From Euwallacea fornicatus (Eukaryota > Arthropoda > Insecta > Coleoptera > Curculionidae), in assembly GCF_040115645.1 (NCBI RefSeq), contig NC_089544.1, forward strand, positions 1,922,001-1,986,000: a stretch of 64,000 bases of DNA, written 5' to 3'. This document shows, one piece after another, positions 25,201 to 37,079 of this stretch. The notes beneath the pieces are model-generated. The model was not told the origin of the DNA. It saw only the letters and a list, made by a program, of their open reading frames with translations, and made no database searches. A program made the translations under genes and the position numbers. How positions within the stretch are numbered: position 1 is the stretch's first letter; each line of letters starts with the position of its first letter.

Positions 25201-27538
25201 AAATAGCACTGTCGTTTAACTATGGGAACATTTCTCAGTGAACTTGTGGCTTCTCTTATCGAAGGCTCTATGGTGACCCTCGTCTCTAATCCTGGACTTA
25301 TCAGGAAACCAAAATCAGCCATTTTGGGAGTTTCAATGGGGTTCGACAGTATGACCTAAGGAATATTAAGGGAACTAATTAACATTCAGCGCGTTATTAT
25401 AATCAGAGTGAACTAATTTTTAACGTCAACATAAAGGTGATGATTGAATTTAGGCCACGCTCCGTCAAGGATACACTACATCAGAGACACACTATGTCAG
25501 GGATACACTGCGTCAGGGACACGCTACATCAAAGACACACTAAATTAGGAACGTGTTGCACCTTATTTACGTCTTTTAGAGATGTAACTAATGGGACATG
25601 GGTGTCGTTGAGCCCCTCGACATGGGGCTTCGATTACTTACTTTAAATCCGGTGCTACGAGTCGATGAGCAGTAGTAGTTGTCGACTTGAGCATCTAAAA
25701 TTACGGTTAATCCCAAATGAGCACCTGCACCTGAAATGAAATAAAAAACTATATATTCAGTAATACGTTTGGTAAATTTGATAAAACTCAGTATTTTACG
25801 GAAATGTGTTATATAATAACATTCGTTATCTCATTTTATAACTAATACGTTAAAATGTGTTTTTACGAAACAGGTGATTAATTTCACAAAAATGTTTTTC
25901 TGTTATGTGCCAAGACCTACCCAAGGGACGTCTGGGTATATATTCTCCATATTCTATGTCTCTAAATCCTTTCTCGGCGTTCCAGTCATAAACGTTTTCC
26001 GGGTAAGTTTGATTTAATATACTTATATCTTTCCTGAAACCACATTGGCCTCGAATAATATCTACATAAGTAAACTGGCAATAAGTGGAGCATTAAAAAA
26101 CATACAAGAAAAAAATGTGTTAAAACTAAATGCGTTTCACTTCGCAACTAGTTACGATACAAATGATTCCGCAATTTGCCTCTGAACTGATATACATGGA
26201 CTTACACATTTCTGAAAATCTTCTGCGGTGGTAAACGATTGAAAGAGCAACACAGACCTTCGTCCGTTAAGTCGTTGTTAAAGACGTCTTCGCAATCGAT
26301 AATTTCACTACCCCACTGACAGAGTTTCAAAATATCAGTGCACGAGTTCCCCACCTAATAACATTAAATTTCTATTTATTCATCATATAAAAATTGAATA
26401 GTTGAAAACGAGCTTGGCACCTCCCTTCCTCAACTGCGTGACTTACCCTTACTAAAAAGTTTCTTAGAGTTTCCCATTTAATATTTTCGGTGCTATCAAA
26501 AGTTGTGTTTCCATTGCACGCATCGTCTAATAACTTCTTATCAACGTTAGATCTGTAAACTATATATATTCTTAATCGGTCGTAACGCATTCTTAGACAA
26601 GTTTTGCAACCAGCCTTCTAGCATAGCGTAATTATTAAAACTCTTGTTTGGCCGGCACGCTCAACAGATTTGGTGCCATTGGATTTTCGTGAGGGTATTT
26701 GATATTTCCGCCGAACTGCCGGACCGAACCTTAAGGTGTGATATGTCATCGTGATCAGGAAAAAAAGCTGGTTTCAAAAATGTAAAAATCCGAGGGAGTG
26801 CCCTTAATAAAAAAAAGTTGGAGATTTTTGTCGCCAATCGAAACGTCGGATTGGAAATATGACGTCGTTACGTTGTGGAAGGGGAAAAGTTATACTGATA
26901 AAGTGTGAATCATTTTGAATTATCTCGATAAATAAGGCGGGAAAAAAATCAAAATATTTCCATTGTGACTTTTTTTCGAATATCTCGTAAGTTACCGGAA
27001 TATTTCAAATTTTAATCCAATATATACTCGAAGGCTTGCGGTACTTTGCCCCAATTCAACCGAAATCGAATCTTTCTACCGAGATCCTCAAGATGAGCTT
27101 CAGAAATGGACTGACCTGTATGAGAAGACTTATTGTTTAAAGTCAGAGACCAACTGTACCCGTGTTTGATGATTTCCTCAGCTTGACTTCTCTTGGCTTG
27201 ATTCATATTACAAATAGTGACGGCGGGAAACGGGATGGAACTGAGCTCTGCATCAAAGGGGCTGAAACTGATTATCACTGGGCTCGACTTCCATTTAACA
27301 TAAATATTTGAGATAAAATAGGCCGCGAACCCAATTGCCAGGGAGAACGAGATGAACCAAAATATTCTGAAATTTGAATAAAAAGTGCCTTTTTGTTCGC
27401 GTATTGTTTTCAGCCCTTAATTAGTTGAGACCTTTCGCCAAAAGATAAGTGAGTGTCTGCTACGTATCTCAATCCGTGCAGTGTGGTATTTTCGCAATAT
27501 TTCTGTATCTGATTCACAACGGTCTTCCTAACATCCAT
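22292..27538 (-). CDS. ppk-like: Pickpocket-type DEG/ENaC sodium channel, isoform with cassette A
   Basis: Trimeric plasma-membrane sodium channel subunit, typically sensory in insects. Shared exons: 27538-27432, 27366-27028, 26552-26447, 26354-26206, 26033-25921, 25730-25642, 25355-25171. Cassette A: 24136-24051, 23959-23869, 23739-23611, 22794-22709, 22461-22292. They sum to 1650 nt, 549 aa. Hallmarks in order: YCENTTLHGLRYV before the first membrane helix (IFWFISFSLAIGFAAYFI), IPFPAVTICN, the cysteine pattern ending GLCCSFN, LTVILDAQVDNYYCSS, and the finger/thumb segment RTYTQRNCLQEC with CIPYYLP. Then come CQCKPACF and the pore helix NVGGILGLWLGLSILSIIEL with the GxS filter. The start at 27538 is the first ATG of the FCxN exon; a good acceptor just upstream implies a 5' untranslated exon. 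All phases match. Confidence 0.9.
23085..23235 (+). mobile_element. DDE transposase remnant in a channel intron
   Basis: Between cassette A exons 3 and 4. The plus strand reads RPARPPDFSPLDYYF followed by a stop, then GIIKNSF. This resembles the catalytic region of Tc1/mariner-type transposases (PxRSPDLxPLDFFLWG). Two copies of the ACAGGGTGTCT-like motif lie just upstream (about 22915-22948). Decayed fragment. Confidence 0.55.
23307..23353. repeat. G-rich tract with G-quadruplex potential
   Basis: Successive GGGGGT units run into a long G homopolymer on the plus strand, in a channel intron. The homopolymer length may be unreliable in assembly. On the transcribed (minus) sense the RNA would be C-rich. 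Confidence 0.8.
24196..24490. repeat. T-rich degenerate low-complexity tract
   Basis: Irregular repeats of a TTTTTGCxCTxxTTTGCAATTT-like pattern lie in the intron between shared exon 7 and cassette A. Open frames here on both strands reflect composition and are not genes. Confidence 0.65.
25453..25548. repeat. 16-bp degenerate tandem repeat, about six units
   Basis: Units such as GGGATACACTGCGTCA and GGGACACGCTACATCA follow one another in the intron between shared exons 6 and 7 of the channel gene. Minisatellite-like, with no visible coding role. Confidence 0.75.
26645..26710 (+). mobile_element. Short DDE transposase remnant
   Basis: Plus-strand reading LVWPARSTDLVPLDF resembles the transposase catalytic motif also seen near 23100 and 58040. 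It lies in the channel intron between exons 2 and 3. Only a fragment survives. Confidence 0.5.
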
Positions 27539-30500
27539 AGAGATCTCCTCCTTTTTAGGATAAATCGGTCTCGGGTGGGGAACACTCAGATGATCATGCG
27601 CGTTCGAGCTGAAAAATGAAATCGGGCGGTGCGTGAGCGTAAAGGATGTAAAATCGCTCTCCAAAGTGCGTTTATGGGAAATTCAAAAAACTGAATAAAA
27701 CATATCTAAAAAAAAAGGAAAAATGATTTTTGCCGCCGTTCTGAAAAAAAAAACGAAGCGCGCCACTGTATTTATTGCGCTGCAAACTGCCCAAAAAAGT
27801 ATTGTGAATTTTCAAATGGCATTAAATGACGGAATTGTCCTTAATTTTCAAAATTGGCATAAATTTAAGGCGTTGCGAACAGGACCATGTAGGTCTTCGT
27901 TAATTAACGCGATATAATTGTAGAAAAATTGTGGAAACGAAGCCCGACAGCTACAGCCACAATTGCGCGTGCGCTTTTTCACGAATGTGAGGTTTGCGCA
28001 CGAGCTGCAGGCCAGCGCGGTAAGTCACACGAGTTGCATTAATAAGATATAATCCGTTTAAAAATCGCTAAAAATATATAAATTCATAATGCGCAAAAAT
28101 TGCTTCGAAAGTTTGAAAATAACGTCAAACTCAAATGAATTAAATCCCCGTTTGTTAATGAATTTTTTCCAATTGTATTTCTATTTTTTTTAACACATCT
28201 ATAACAAATTTTTTATGCTTACTTGAAGTTAGAATTGGACGCAGCGGCAGAGAAATCATTTTCTCCGAGTCCGAATATTGGAACCGCATTTTGCCGCACG
28301 GTCTCAGACGCCCAACTGATGGGTTTTCTAGGCCTTACAAACACGGTGCCCTCTTTAACCATTTTAACCATCCGTCCACAAGGCTTCCTGTGGATACCTA
28401 CAAACTAATCTGAATTACATTTGGGACTGTCAGTTCGGTCTCACATGAAGCAGCCCCCTGCAACCTTTGAGCTCTATCACATTTCGATGTAAATCTTTAA
28501 GAAAGGTACAAAATTGAAACTTGGCGAATATCACGGTTTCCCCGTGATCGTGACGTAATGTTGTTTTGCCGCACGCATTTCTCAGCTCAAAGCGGGACCT
28601 TACCGCACGCGTGCGGTAACTGTTTCCTCTGCTCACTGTTACAATGGGTTGCTTCCCGCGTATTTTACTGAACGGAGATGAATTTCATTTGCGGGTGTGA
28701 TTGGTCAGCCTGGGCTTTAAATTTGTTGGGTGTTTTCGCGACGTTGCTTACGTTTTTCGTGAATGGAGCTAAAGTAAAAAAGACTCTTCATGGCCCTTCT
28801 GTTTTTTTGCTGCTTACGTTGCAAAGAACTTTTACTTTGGCGAAAAATAGCTGCTTGAGTTACAGGGCGGGAAAGCAGCACATTTACTGCCCCGGCGATA
28901 TTCACGACCAAGCGAAACGCACAACGGTTTTTTCTCCCGATTGTTTCAGTTTTCCGAGGGTCGATAAACTATTCAGCGAAAAAGCGGCGATGACGCAAAA
29001 CATCACGCAGTGAAGTATCACTTTTACTCCCTAGGTAGTTAAGGGTATCACTTTACTGCCTAGGGATGAAAAGTGACATTTTACAGTGTTGTAGTGACAT
29101 TAAAACGTCAGGTTGTCAGTCGGTGAAAAGGTGATGGCGCATACTTGGTGAGGAGTAAAGACGGTGAATTGGCGTTGGAGTAACATCAGTGCGCCAATAA
29201 ATTTATAGTCTAGGTTGGTTATTAATTTATGGTTTTTCTAGGCGATGTATTGCTAAAATAAGCACTTACCCGCGTAATTCGCAAAAACTACAATATAAGC
29301 TGAAACAAGCACCTATTTAACATACCTACGTGATGGGCTCTGGATATCGAGTGCTTGATCTCCTTATCTAATGCATGCAGCAGTAAACTGAACAAATGTG
29401 TTCATGTCAGTCCTGGTAATTTTTTAGATATTTCAGACATTAATTACACTTTCCATGACACGAAGTCTTATGTAGCCACAGTATTACGTTGATATCGGTT
29501 TGATTACACCACTAATTCTATTTTCCTCCTATTTACTCTGTAAGTCGCAATTAATTGCATAGTTTGTGAAGGATCCAGAACGATTTTATAAAATTAATAT
29601 CAGTAATGGAGAAAATCAATGGTTAAGTAAAACCATTAAGGCCCACGAGACACTTAGTGAATTGCAGTATTTAGTCAATAAGTAATATAATTATAATGAA
29701 TTGTTACGAATCTACCAACCAAGTCTAACCACATTGGTCCCCCAATTTTATTCCGCTCACCTAATTAATAATCACACCCCAAAAACCAACTCCTGTAGGG
29801 TCAAAACGAGTTTTCCATCACAGAGGTGAGTAAGCCTTATGCTGAGCACAAATGTTTCATTTTCATGTAGTAACCCGGTGCTAATATATCGTAGATAACA
29901 TCCCCGTAAGGGAAGGCTTACCCACTAAAATCCCCTTCCTTGCCGAAACCGCCATTAAGCATTTTTTCAAACGGTGATAAGTTCTTCCCATGGGTGGACA
30001 TCTTTAGTCTCCAATTATCCAGGCTTCCTTTGGGGAATCCCTTTCTTGTGTGGCTTAAATCTAAACCGCATCCACATATGCATCAATTTAATGTTCATAC
30101 TATTGCAGAATGGCCACAGCATCAATACCATTCCGTGTATTGATTGCAAAATCCACCCTTCCGTCCGCGAACACCCTTAGCTACTTCTGAGAAATCCCTT
30201 CTCTTCCAAGTGCAAATTCAACTGAGCTAAACCAACCTTTTTTTTTTATAGAGGTTGAGGGAAATCTGCAAGCAAACATTGGGGGCTTGGCACTGGGCGA
30301 TCTTATTTGCCCCCTTTGTGTCGTGTTAGCGGCCCAATCCAGGGCACGCCGACCGACTAAATCCTCTGTCCTTTTTTCACTGTTATTCTTCACGGAACCG
30401 CAAGAGGTATTACTTCGGGGGAAGCTAAACCAACCTGGATTTACCTGATCAAACATTTTAGCAAAAATAACTTGCGCAAGATAAAATTTCCTTCAAAATT

Positions 30501-31310
30501 ACTATAGTTTAATAAGAGCCATCGCAATGAACCCATCGTGAAAGGCGTCCTTAAACGTTTGTGGCAGGATATTTCGTTTCCTCTCTTGGCGTTTCTCATA
30601 TTGAGGTTTCAATAAAGTGGATTCGGGAACTTGGCTAGAAGGCGCCCTGGGGTCACTAGAGCTTAAATGGACATGCGCCTGTCGTTTGGTCAAGGGGCGC
30701 CTCGCTTCGCGCGCACCCTCGACTGAAATACCCGATAATGAACTGTAAGCTTCGACATAAGAAAAATATTATAGCACTACTGGCGCAAAGTGAAGCTCAC
30801 GGATTTATGGGCAAGTTTATCGAACTCAGGCATGTTCATTTGTTACGATGAGTATGTACAATACACTCAAAATCCACGCGAACACGGAGGATTATGACTA
30901 CAATCCCGTTTCGGTTAATAAAATCTAATACAAAGAGTCACATGACTTTTTAAATTTAAATAGACTTTTGCGCGTCGACAAAGCAGTTTTTTAAACACGA
31001 CGCATGTGTAGAAAATTGTTTTACGATCATTTTCTGACGTTATATGACACTTATCCTCCGTTGTTTTTATAAGGACCGCATGTCTTTTGTCTTTCTCTTC
31101 CGCGAAAATTGAACAGTGGGATGCGTGAATTCAAGGAGGGACGACGGTTAGTACAAAAGAGGAGGTACTTGCTGCAAAGAAGGTGATTTTTTGAATTTTC
31201 TGCATATTTTTAGTGAAATATCGTGATATACCGTGATAATTTGACTGATAGATACTAAGGTTTCCCCTGGTTCCGCTCTGGCCTTCAAAAACTAAATTTC
31301 TCAATCCGCA
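27539..31310. other. 3.8-kb intergenic region between the channel and coiled-coil genes
   Basis: No convincing coding exon was recognised. The channel promoter and 5' untranslated exon should lie at its left side. A direct repeat of about 21 bp (GTATCACTTTTACTCCCTAGG and a near copy) occurs at 29015-29065. Scattered short open frames lack domain features. Confidence 0.5.
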
Positions 31311-34300
31311 ATGGAGGCCATCCAAGAGGATTACCCAGACAGTGCAGAGACAATTTGCAAAATCATGCAAGAAAGGGACAAGGAAATTCTGCAGCTCGAT
31401 GTGCGAATTAAATGTAAGTTGTGGCAATCTGTCTGCAACTATATCATTCATAAAAACTTTTTAGTTATGATAAATACAATCATTGAACCAGCAGAACGCG
31501 AAGTCAAAGAATTGGAAAGAGAAAGCCAGAGAAATGCTGATCTCATAAAGGAACTCGACGAGCAATTAGAACAACTGGACTTCATCAATGCGAGGTGGGG
31601 GTTTCCTCGCTTTCCCACTCTTCAGTGCTTACAGCTTTGTCCAGAAAGCACCAGTTCTCACCTAAGCCACATTGCAAATTTGCAGAATTAAAATTGCTAA
31701 TAACACGATCTCATCTCAGAATTGTGTTCAAAAATTGCTTTTTACACGTAGGTTTCAATTTCAAGAATAATGGGAGGTAGTACCAATTTACACATAAGAC
31801 TACCTATTGGCCACAGTAGACCGACATATTTTCTTACTTAAAATATGGTCTCCTTTCCTTGGAAAGGCCCCGGTAAATTCACCCCACGAGTACCCGGTCG
31901 GGTCATTGGCGACCCCAAGTTGTATTTTTCACAAGTAATTTTTTTTTAACTTACCCCGTCGTCATTATTTTAACATTTTAGGAGTTGCAATCACAGCGCA
32001 AAGGGGTTAAACAATTCGAAAGCGAATTTTATCGCAAAAACTGCCCTTAAAAATAAAATTGAAGTGTTTCGGCATTTATGGGAAAATATTTTTTTGGGTG
32101 CAAACGTTCTCTGTTTCGTTTTCAACGGGGCCACCCTGTATTTTGATGTTTTCCGTCTTTTTAAGCCTCGGGGATAACCGAGAGGTCCAGATTCAATCAG
32201 TAATGAATCACAACACATTGGAGAAGATGTTGGCTGCGCAGCTTGTACTTGAACAGCAAGAAACATCGCGAGTTCTAGAAGAGTGGCGCGTCTTTTCTGA
32301 AGACGCAAAACTAAAACTCGTGGATGACCCTCGCCAGAAGGAGCTGGAAAACGCGAGAGTATTGCTAACGTAATATAAACATAAACATGTTTCATTCGCA
32401 ATGCTTCTTTACCCGCAGGCGGAATATCTAAAAGTGCATATAAAACTGAAAATGAGGGAGATGAAAATACGCGAGAGCAAAAGGATTAACATCCAAAAGA
32501 AGAAGATACAACAAAGATTATATTACAATTTCTTCATTCGGCTTGCTGAAGATTATGTTACGGAACGGAAACTTAAAGAATTGGAAATGTTGAAGCGGCA
32601 AGAGGTCGAAGCGATCCGAAACCTTTATGAGCTTCAAGAAAAGGTTAAAATGAAACAGAAATTTGGGACTTCAAGCGTAAAAAACGTATCGAATATAATT
32701 GTAAGTAGTGTTCAAGTCGATGTTTCAATACCCGCGTTTCTGTCTATTGTCATATCGTCTAAGAATACAGATTAATTTGCGGATATCGTTTATTTATAGT
32801 TTGGAAGTCAAGAGTTGCAAGTGGAGAAGCCAACAGAAGTCTTGCAAACAGGTACACTACCTTTGTAATTGGTAGAGTAATAACGCCTCTTAACAAAAGA
32901 CGCCAAATTTCATTTACATAAATCATGCGGTTTGAAGTTATCAATAAAAATTTGATTTTTTAATAAAACTTCAATACCTCTTTAATGAGGCATTATTGGA
33001 ATACGGGTTATATAGGGAACCACTTGATTTTTCAATATACTATCATATCTTGAAGTATAACGAAAAACTTATGGGACACCCAGTATATATGAAAAATGAC
33101 AAATTTTTGAAGTTATCCCCATGATCTTCAAACAGTGAAAGCACGAAAATCAGTGGAACTGACGTTTAACAACCCGAAGCTAAACGCGCTGTTCCAAGAG
33201 GAAGAAATAATGCCACCGGAAGTGCCGGAGAAAATCCGCATTTTAGATCAGCAAATTCTGATACCGCCGGTAATGGAACCTTTACAATCCCTGCCGAAAA
33301 AACGAACGGGACATTTCTCTATAAATTGGTTGAAGAAGATGAAATTCGGTCACTCCCAAAACGAAGTTCCCTCCTGCCTGCAGGCTTCAAGTGTTGAGCT
33401 GGATCAAAATGTGTTCAGAGATCCACAGGTCCATGAGGACACTTCGGAGCTTGCTGTGGTGAGCTTTATTCACGACTTCGTTGATTCATTTCGGGAGTAT
33501 TTGGTACTATGCATAGAACCTGATATTTTATATTTTCGGCTGTGGTATTATTTAGTACGCCTTTCAGGGGGATTAATAATGCGTCGATTTTAACTGTGAA
33601 CAGGAATTTTTTATGATTATGATAAAGAGACGTGTTCCACATGCGACAGTGAAATGACGTTTTAATGGTATGAACATTAATGACCACGGGTGGAGGACGC
33701 GCACGCAAAGATATAGTTATCCTATAATAATTAATAGACTTATGGCTCCCGAAATTAACATCATTGCCAACTATTGATAAATAACACGTCGAGATGAACA
33801 CTTTCATTATATCTAGACACATCATTCTTTACTTTGTTTAGTTAAATCTCGAAAAACCTTCGGATTTTGTTTTGCCTGATTTTTCAATGAAGGCATTCGC
33901 CATTGTGTCCAAACATGTCACAGAAGAAAGGTCTATTCGCCATATTGTCCAGATAAACCACAAAATTTTTAAACTCTAACAATTTTCTTAATCACAATTA
34001 TTGGGGTATTGTTCTTTCTTCGTAACTAAATATAGCAATTCTACATTTGTTTTGCAATGCGCGCTTCCATCACTGTGTTCAGATCAGCTCTTTTTAAGTA
34101 TGGAACTTTCACGAGGCCAATCTAACGAACAGCAGCCGATGGATCAGCGGTCAACCGCTGCAAATCCACTGAAAATTCTTATTATTTTTATGCAGTTTTT
34201 TACTAGAAAACGCTATAAATTGTCTTTTTCTATTATTGATTATATTTTCAGTGTGAGAAACCTTCCACGCCTGTAGAAAATTGCGTCGAAGTTTCAAAAG

Positions 34301-35537
34301 AGGGTTTAGACATGTCATCTACATCTCCACCTCGGATCACTGAACGAATTTCGGACGACGAACCCAACATTCTTCGCCAGGAAATATTGCAAAATGTGCA
34401 ATGTTTTGGTGAAGAGGCGCCAACCACACAGGCTCTTTCGGATTTTGTGCAAGTGAGTGATGATATATATAAGGAGATTCAGAAAGGGCATGTCTTCGTG
34501 GCATCTCTTGGTTTAAAGCTTTTATCAACAGCTTGAACTTTCGTTATTTTAGATCCTTCCGTCTTCTTCAAATATGTCTCACGAACTGCCAGTTCATGAA
34601 AACGTCCCATTGAAGCCGAGATCTATCTTGACCCCCACGGAAAATAAAAATACATCTAAATCGGCATTATATCAGAACGTTAAGTCTGTGAGGTTTAATT
34701 TGGAGTCGAATCAGTCTAAAGAAAATAATGTGCCGGTTTTCGGGCAGTCACCGTTTAGGAGTGGAGCGCCGTTTGTATTTTCGTTTGAACACGCCAACGG
34801 ATCTACTGTATCAGAGGTAAGTTACTCCTGTAACGACATCTATTGCAACAATTTAGAAGACAAAGCGATATTTTTTCTGTTATAGTGAATTTTATTAAAC
34901 GCTAAAATTAAGTCGTTTTTTAGGAGCAGGGTTCAAACACCGGTTTCTTGTCGAACTCGAACGCCAGGATTGGAGAGGGCGAAAATTATGAGTGTAACTT
35001 CACAACATGTAAGTCGAAGTATATTTCGTTATTCCCACTTAAACAAAACCTCCACTTAAATTGGAGCTGATAACAACATTCATATTTTTAATGGAGCACT
35101 ATGACATTCCCTAATTATAACATGAAATAAATGGGGTGTTCCATATAAAAATCTTTTTTAAGTTAGTACGCAACGGTCATTAGTTACTTTTTGCCTTTAA
35201 TGTTTATGTCAAAATGTATAATTTATACAGCAATGATTCCATACTAAGTTTCTACTTCCTATTTTACAGGGTTCAAAAAGTTGAACAAGGTGGAAAGTAA
35301 TTCGCGACGGCTCTGTATGTTTACTGAAAGAAAACGGTAATTTAGTTCCTGTTTATTATCGCTTTTTTTTCGTTTTTAGGTGCTGATGATGCATTTAGTC
35401 CCAATCTCTCGCATCTAACAGACACCACCGTAGAACCTCTATTTAACACCTCCGAGAAACAAAATGTAAATTCAAGCGGTCCAAGTAGCTTTTTTTCTCT
35501 TTTTGGGTCCAAACCTCAATTTCCGTTCAATCATTAA
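31311..35537 (+). CDS. Uncharacterised coiled-coil protein, possibly SIX6OS1-like
   Basis: Exons with matching phases: 31311-31413, 31465-31594, 31982-32097, 32183-32358, 32419-32700, 32800-32851, 33136-33458 and 33842-33930. Further exons lie near 34099-34170, 34252-34451, 34555-34816 and 34924-35010, and the last at 35382-35537. The first half is mostly helical and charged (MEAIQEDYPDSAETICKIMQ, EREVKELERESQRNADLIKE, then a Lys/Arg/Glu-rich coil to about 32680). The second half is disordered and rich in Ser and Asn, with Phe-Gly-type patches (VPVFGQSPF, FVFSFE) and the ending SSFFSLFGSKPQF. This organisation recalls SIX6OS1, a synaptonemal-complex central element, but the link is weak. The 34099 exon has no good donor in the required phase, so the middle of the model is unresolved. 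AATAAA at 35688 follows the stop. Confidence 0.6.
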
Positions 35538-37079
35538 TGATTTACATTGACTATTATTAGTATTAATTAACATTTTCTCGTTATTATTTTTATTGATGTA
35601 CTCGATGATTTACCGATGATATCATGAGTTTATTTTTGTTAAATTTTGAGAATTTAATGAAAACGTTTTCACATTACTCAGTTTTGTAATAAAAATTTAT
35701 TTGATCGCAGTTCTTTTTGCACAATGCCTATATACAGGGTGTTACAGAATGTTTTGAGGAAAATGTAAAGACAGATTGTACATCTACAAATATGAAAAAA
35801 AGTTCATATAAATATGAATCCGGAAATGCTCCGTCTTCATAACTCGGGGTGTTTTAACTCTTCTGCCAAAAGCCTCAAATACTTCGAAGAATCAGAAGAA
35901 ATGTACGAAGGCGATTTAGAGCATGTATTAAGCTCAGGGAAGTCATTTCCAGCATTTAATTTAAATTTGAAATTTAATATACTGTTTCTTCAGAAATCAG
36001 TAGATACAAATGAAATAATAAAATTTAAATAAATAATTCCGAGAATGGCTTATTATTGTACTGTTTAATAAAATAATTTTTATTTCGAAAACGGTGAGCT
36101 GCAACGAAAAAGTACAAAAGGTACTTTTTAAATAGGATTAATCTGGTTTTACGAAAGCGATACTCATTTTTGTAAAAACCAGTGGCATACAGTTTTTTTC
36201 GCTAAACATAAAGCCTTACAGGCACGAACGCCACTGATGTAAGTGTTTTAGAAAACAATTTTTTACATGTAAATGTGATCTTTAATGATACATGTGCGGT
36301 ACCAAAGCTCATTTCGATATCTCAACGGGTTTTCGATAGATGTAAAATAAACCATTAAAGACGGCAAAATTAAAACCCTCCGTATCATGAAAACGGATCA
36401 TTTCCAGATCCATGTTTATATCAGCTTATTTTCATATTTTTAGATGTGCAATTTGTCTTTAAATTTTCCCCGCAATATTCTGTAGCGCCCTGTATATGAA
36501 ATTGTACCTAATGCGATTTAAGTCACGTGACTTTTATCCTTACCTCCAATAACCATCGATATATATTTTTTGTATCGATCATTCCCAACCCTAGTTTTAT
36601 TATGAATAAATAACATAACCTATTTCTGTTTGGTTAGGGGAGCCTTTTTGTTATCAGTAAAAAAAATTATCGTTATTTATCTTCCCCTTTCCTCAAGGCT
36701 ACTAAATTTGTTCTGTTTATTTTATCTTTGCTTATGCACCTAAATAAACATTATAAACTGTTTTGTTTATTAAGTTAGATTCGTTATAGCCAAATAGTGT
36801 TTGAACACTTGTCTAACAGTGTACTAATAAATAGGTAAAGTTTATTAAAAATTGTTATTATTTAAGAATTTACAGTGTTGGCGCTTTCTATAGTACCGTT
36901 CTCGACTAGGGTAGCAATATATATTGTGCTTCTACAAACAGTTTCTTTTCACTTATGAAATGAAAATGAAAACTTTATTAATAAATATTATGTAGGTCCG
37001 CTGCAACATATCTAGGCATTACTACCATGAACTGCTTCGTTTAAATATTGATTGCTATTCATTTTTTATATTATAGAAA
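35538..37079. promoter_or_regulatory. Intergenic region upstream of RAD50, with paired DRE-like motifs
   Basis: No coding exon recognised. ATCGATAT at 555-562 and TATCGATC at 573-580 past 36000 (36555-36580) are inverted DREF-like elements about 500 bases before the RAD50 start. Copies of the ACAGGGTGT-like repeat terminus lie at 35731 and, inverted, at 36485. Confidence 0.45.
35688..35693 (+). other. Candidate poly(A) signal of the coiled-coil gene
   Basis: AATAAA about 150 bases after the stop codon. Confidence 0.5.

Noticed and set aside
28678..29013. 111-residue plus-strand frame upstream of the channel gene
   Set aside because: No recognised domain, no splice continuation and no supporting context.
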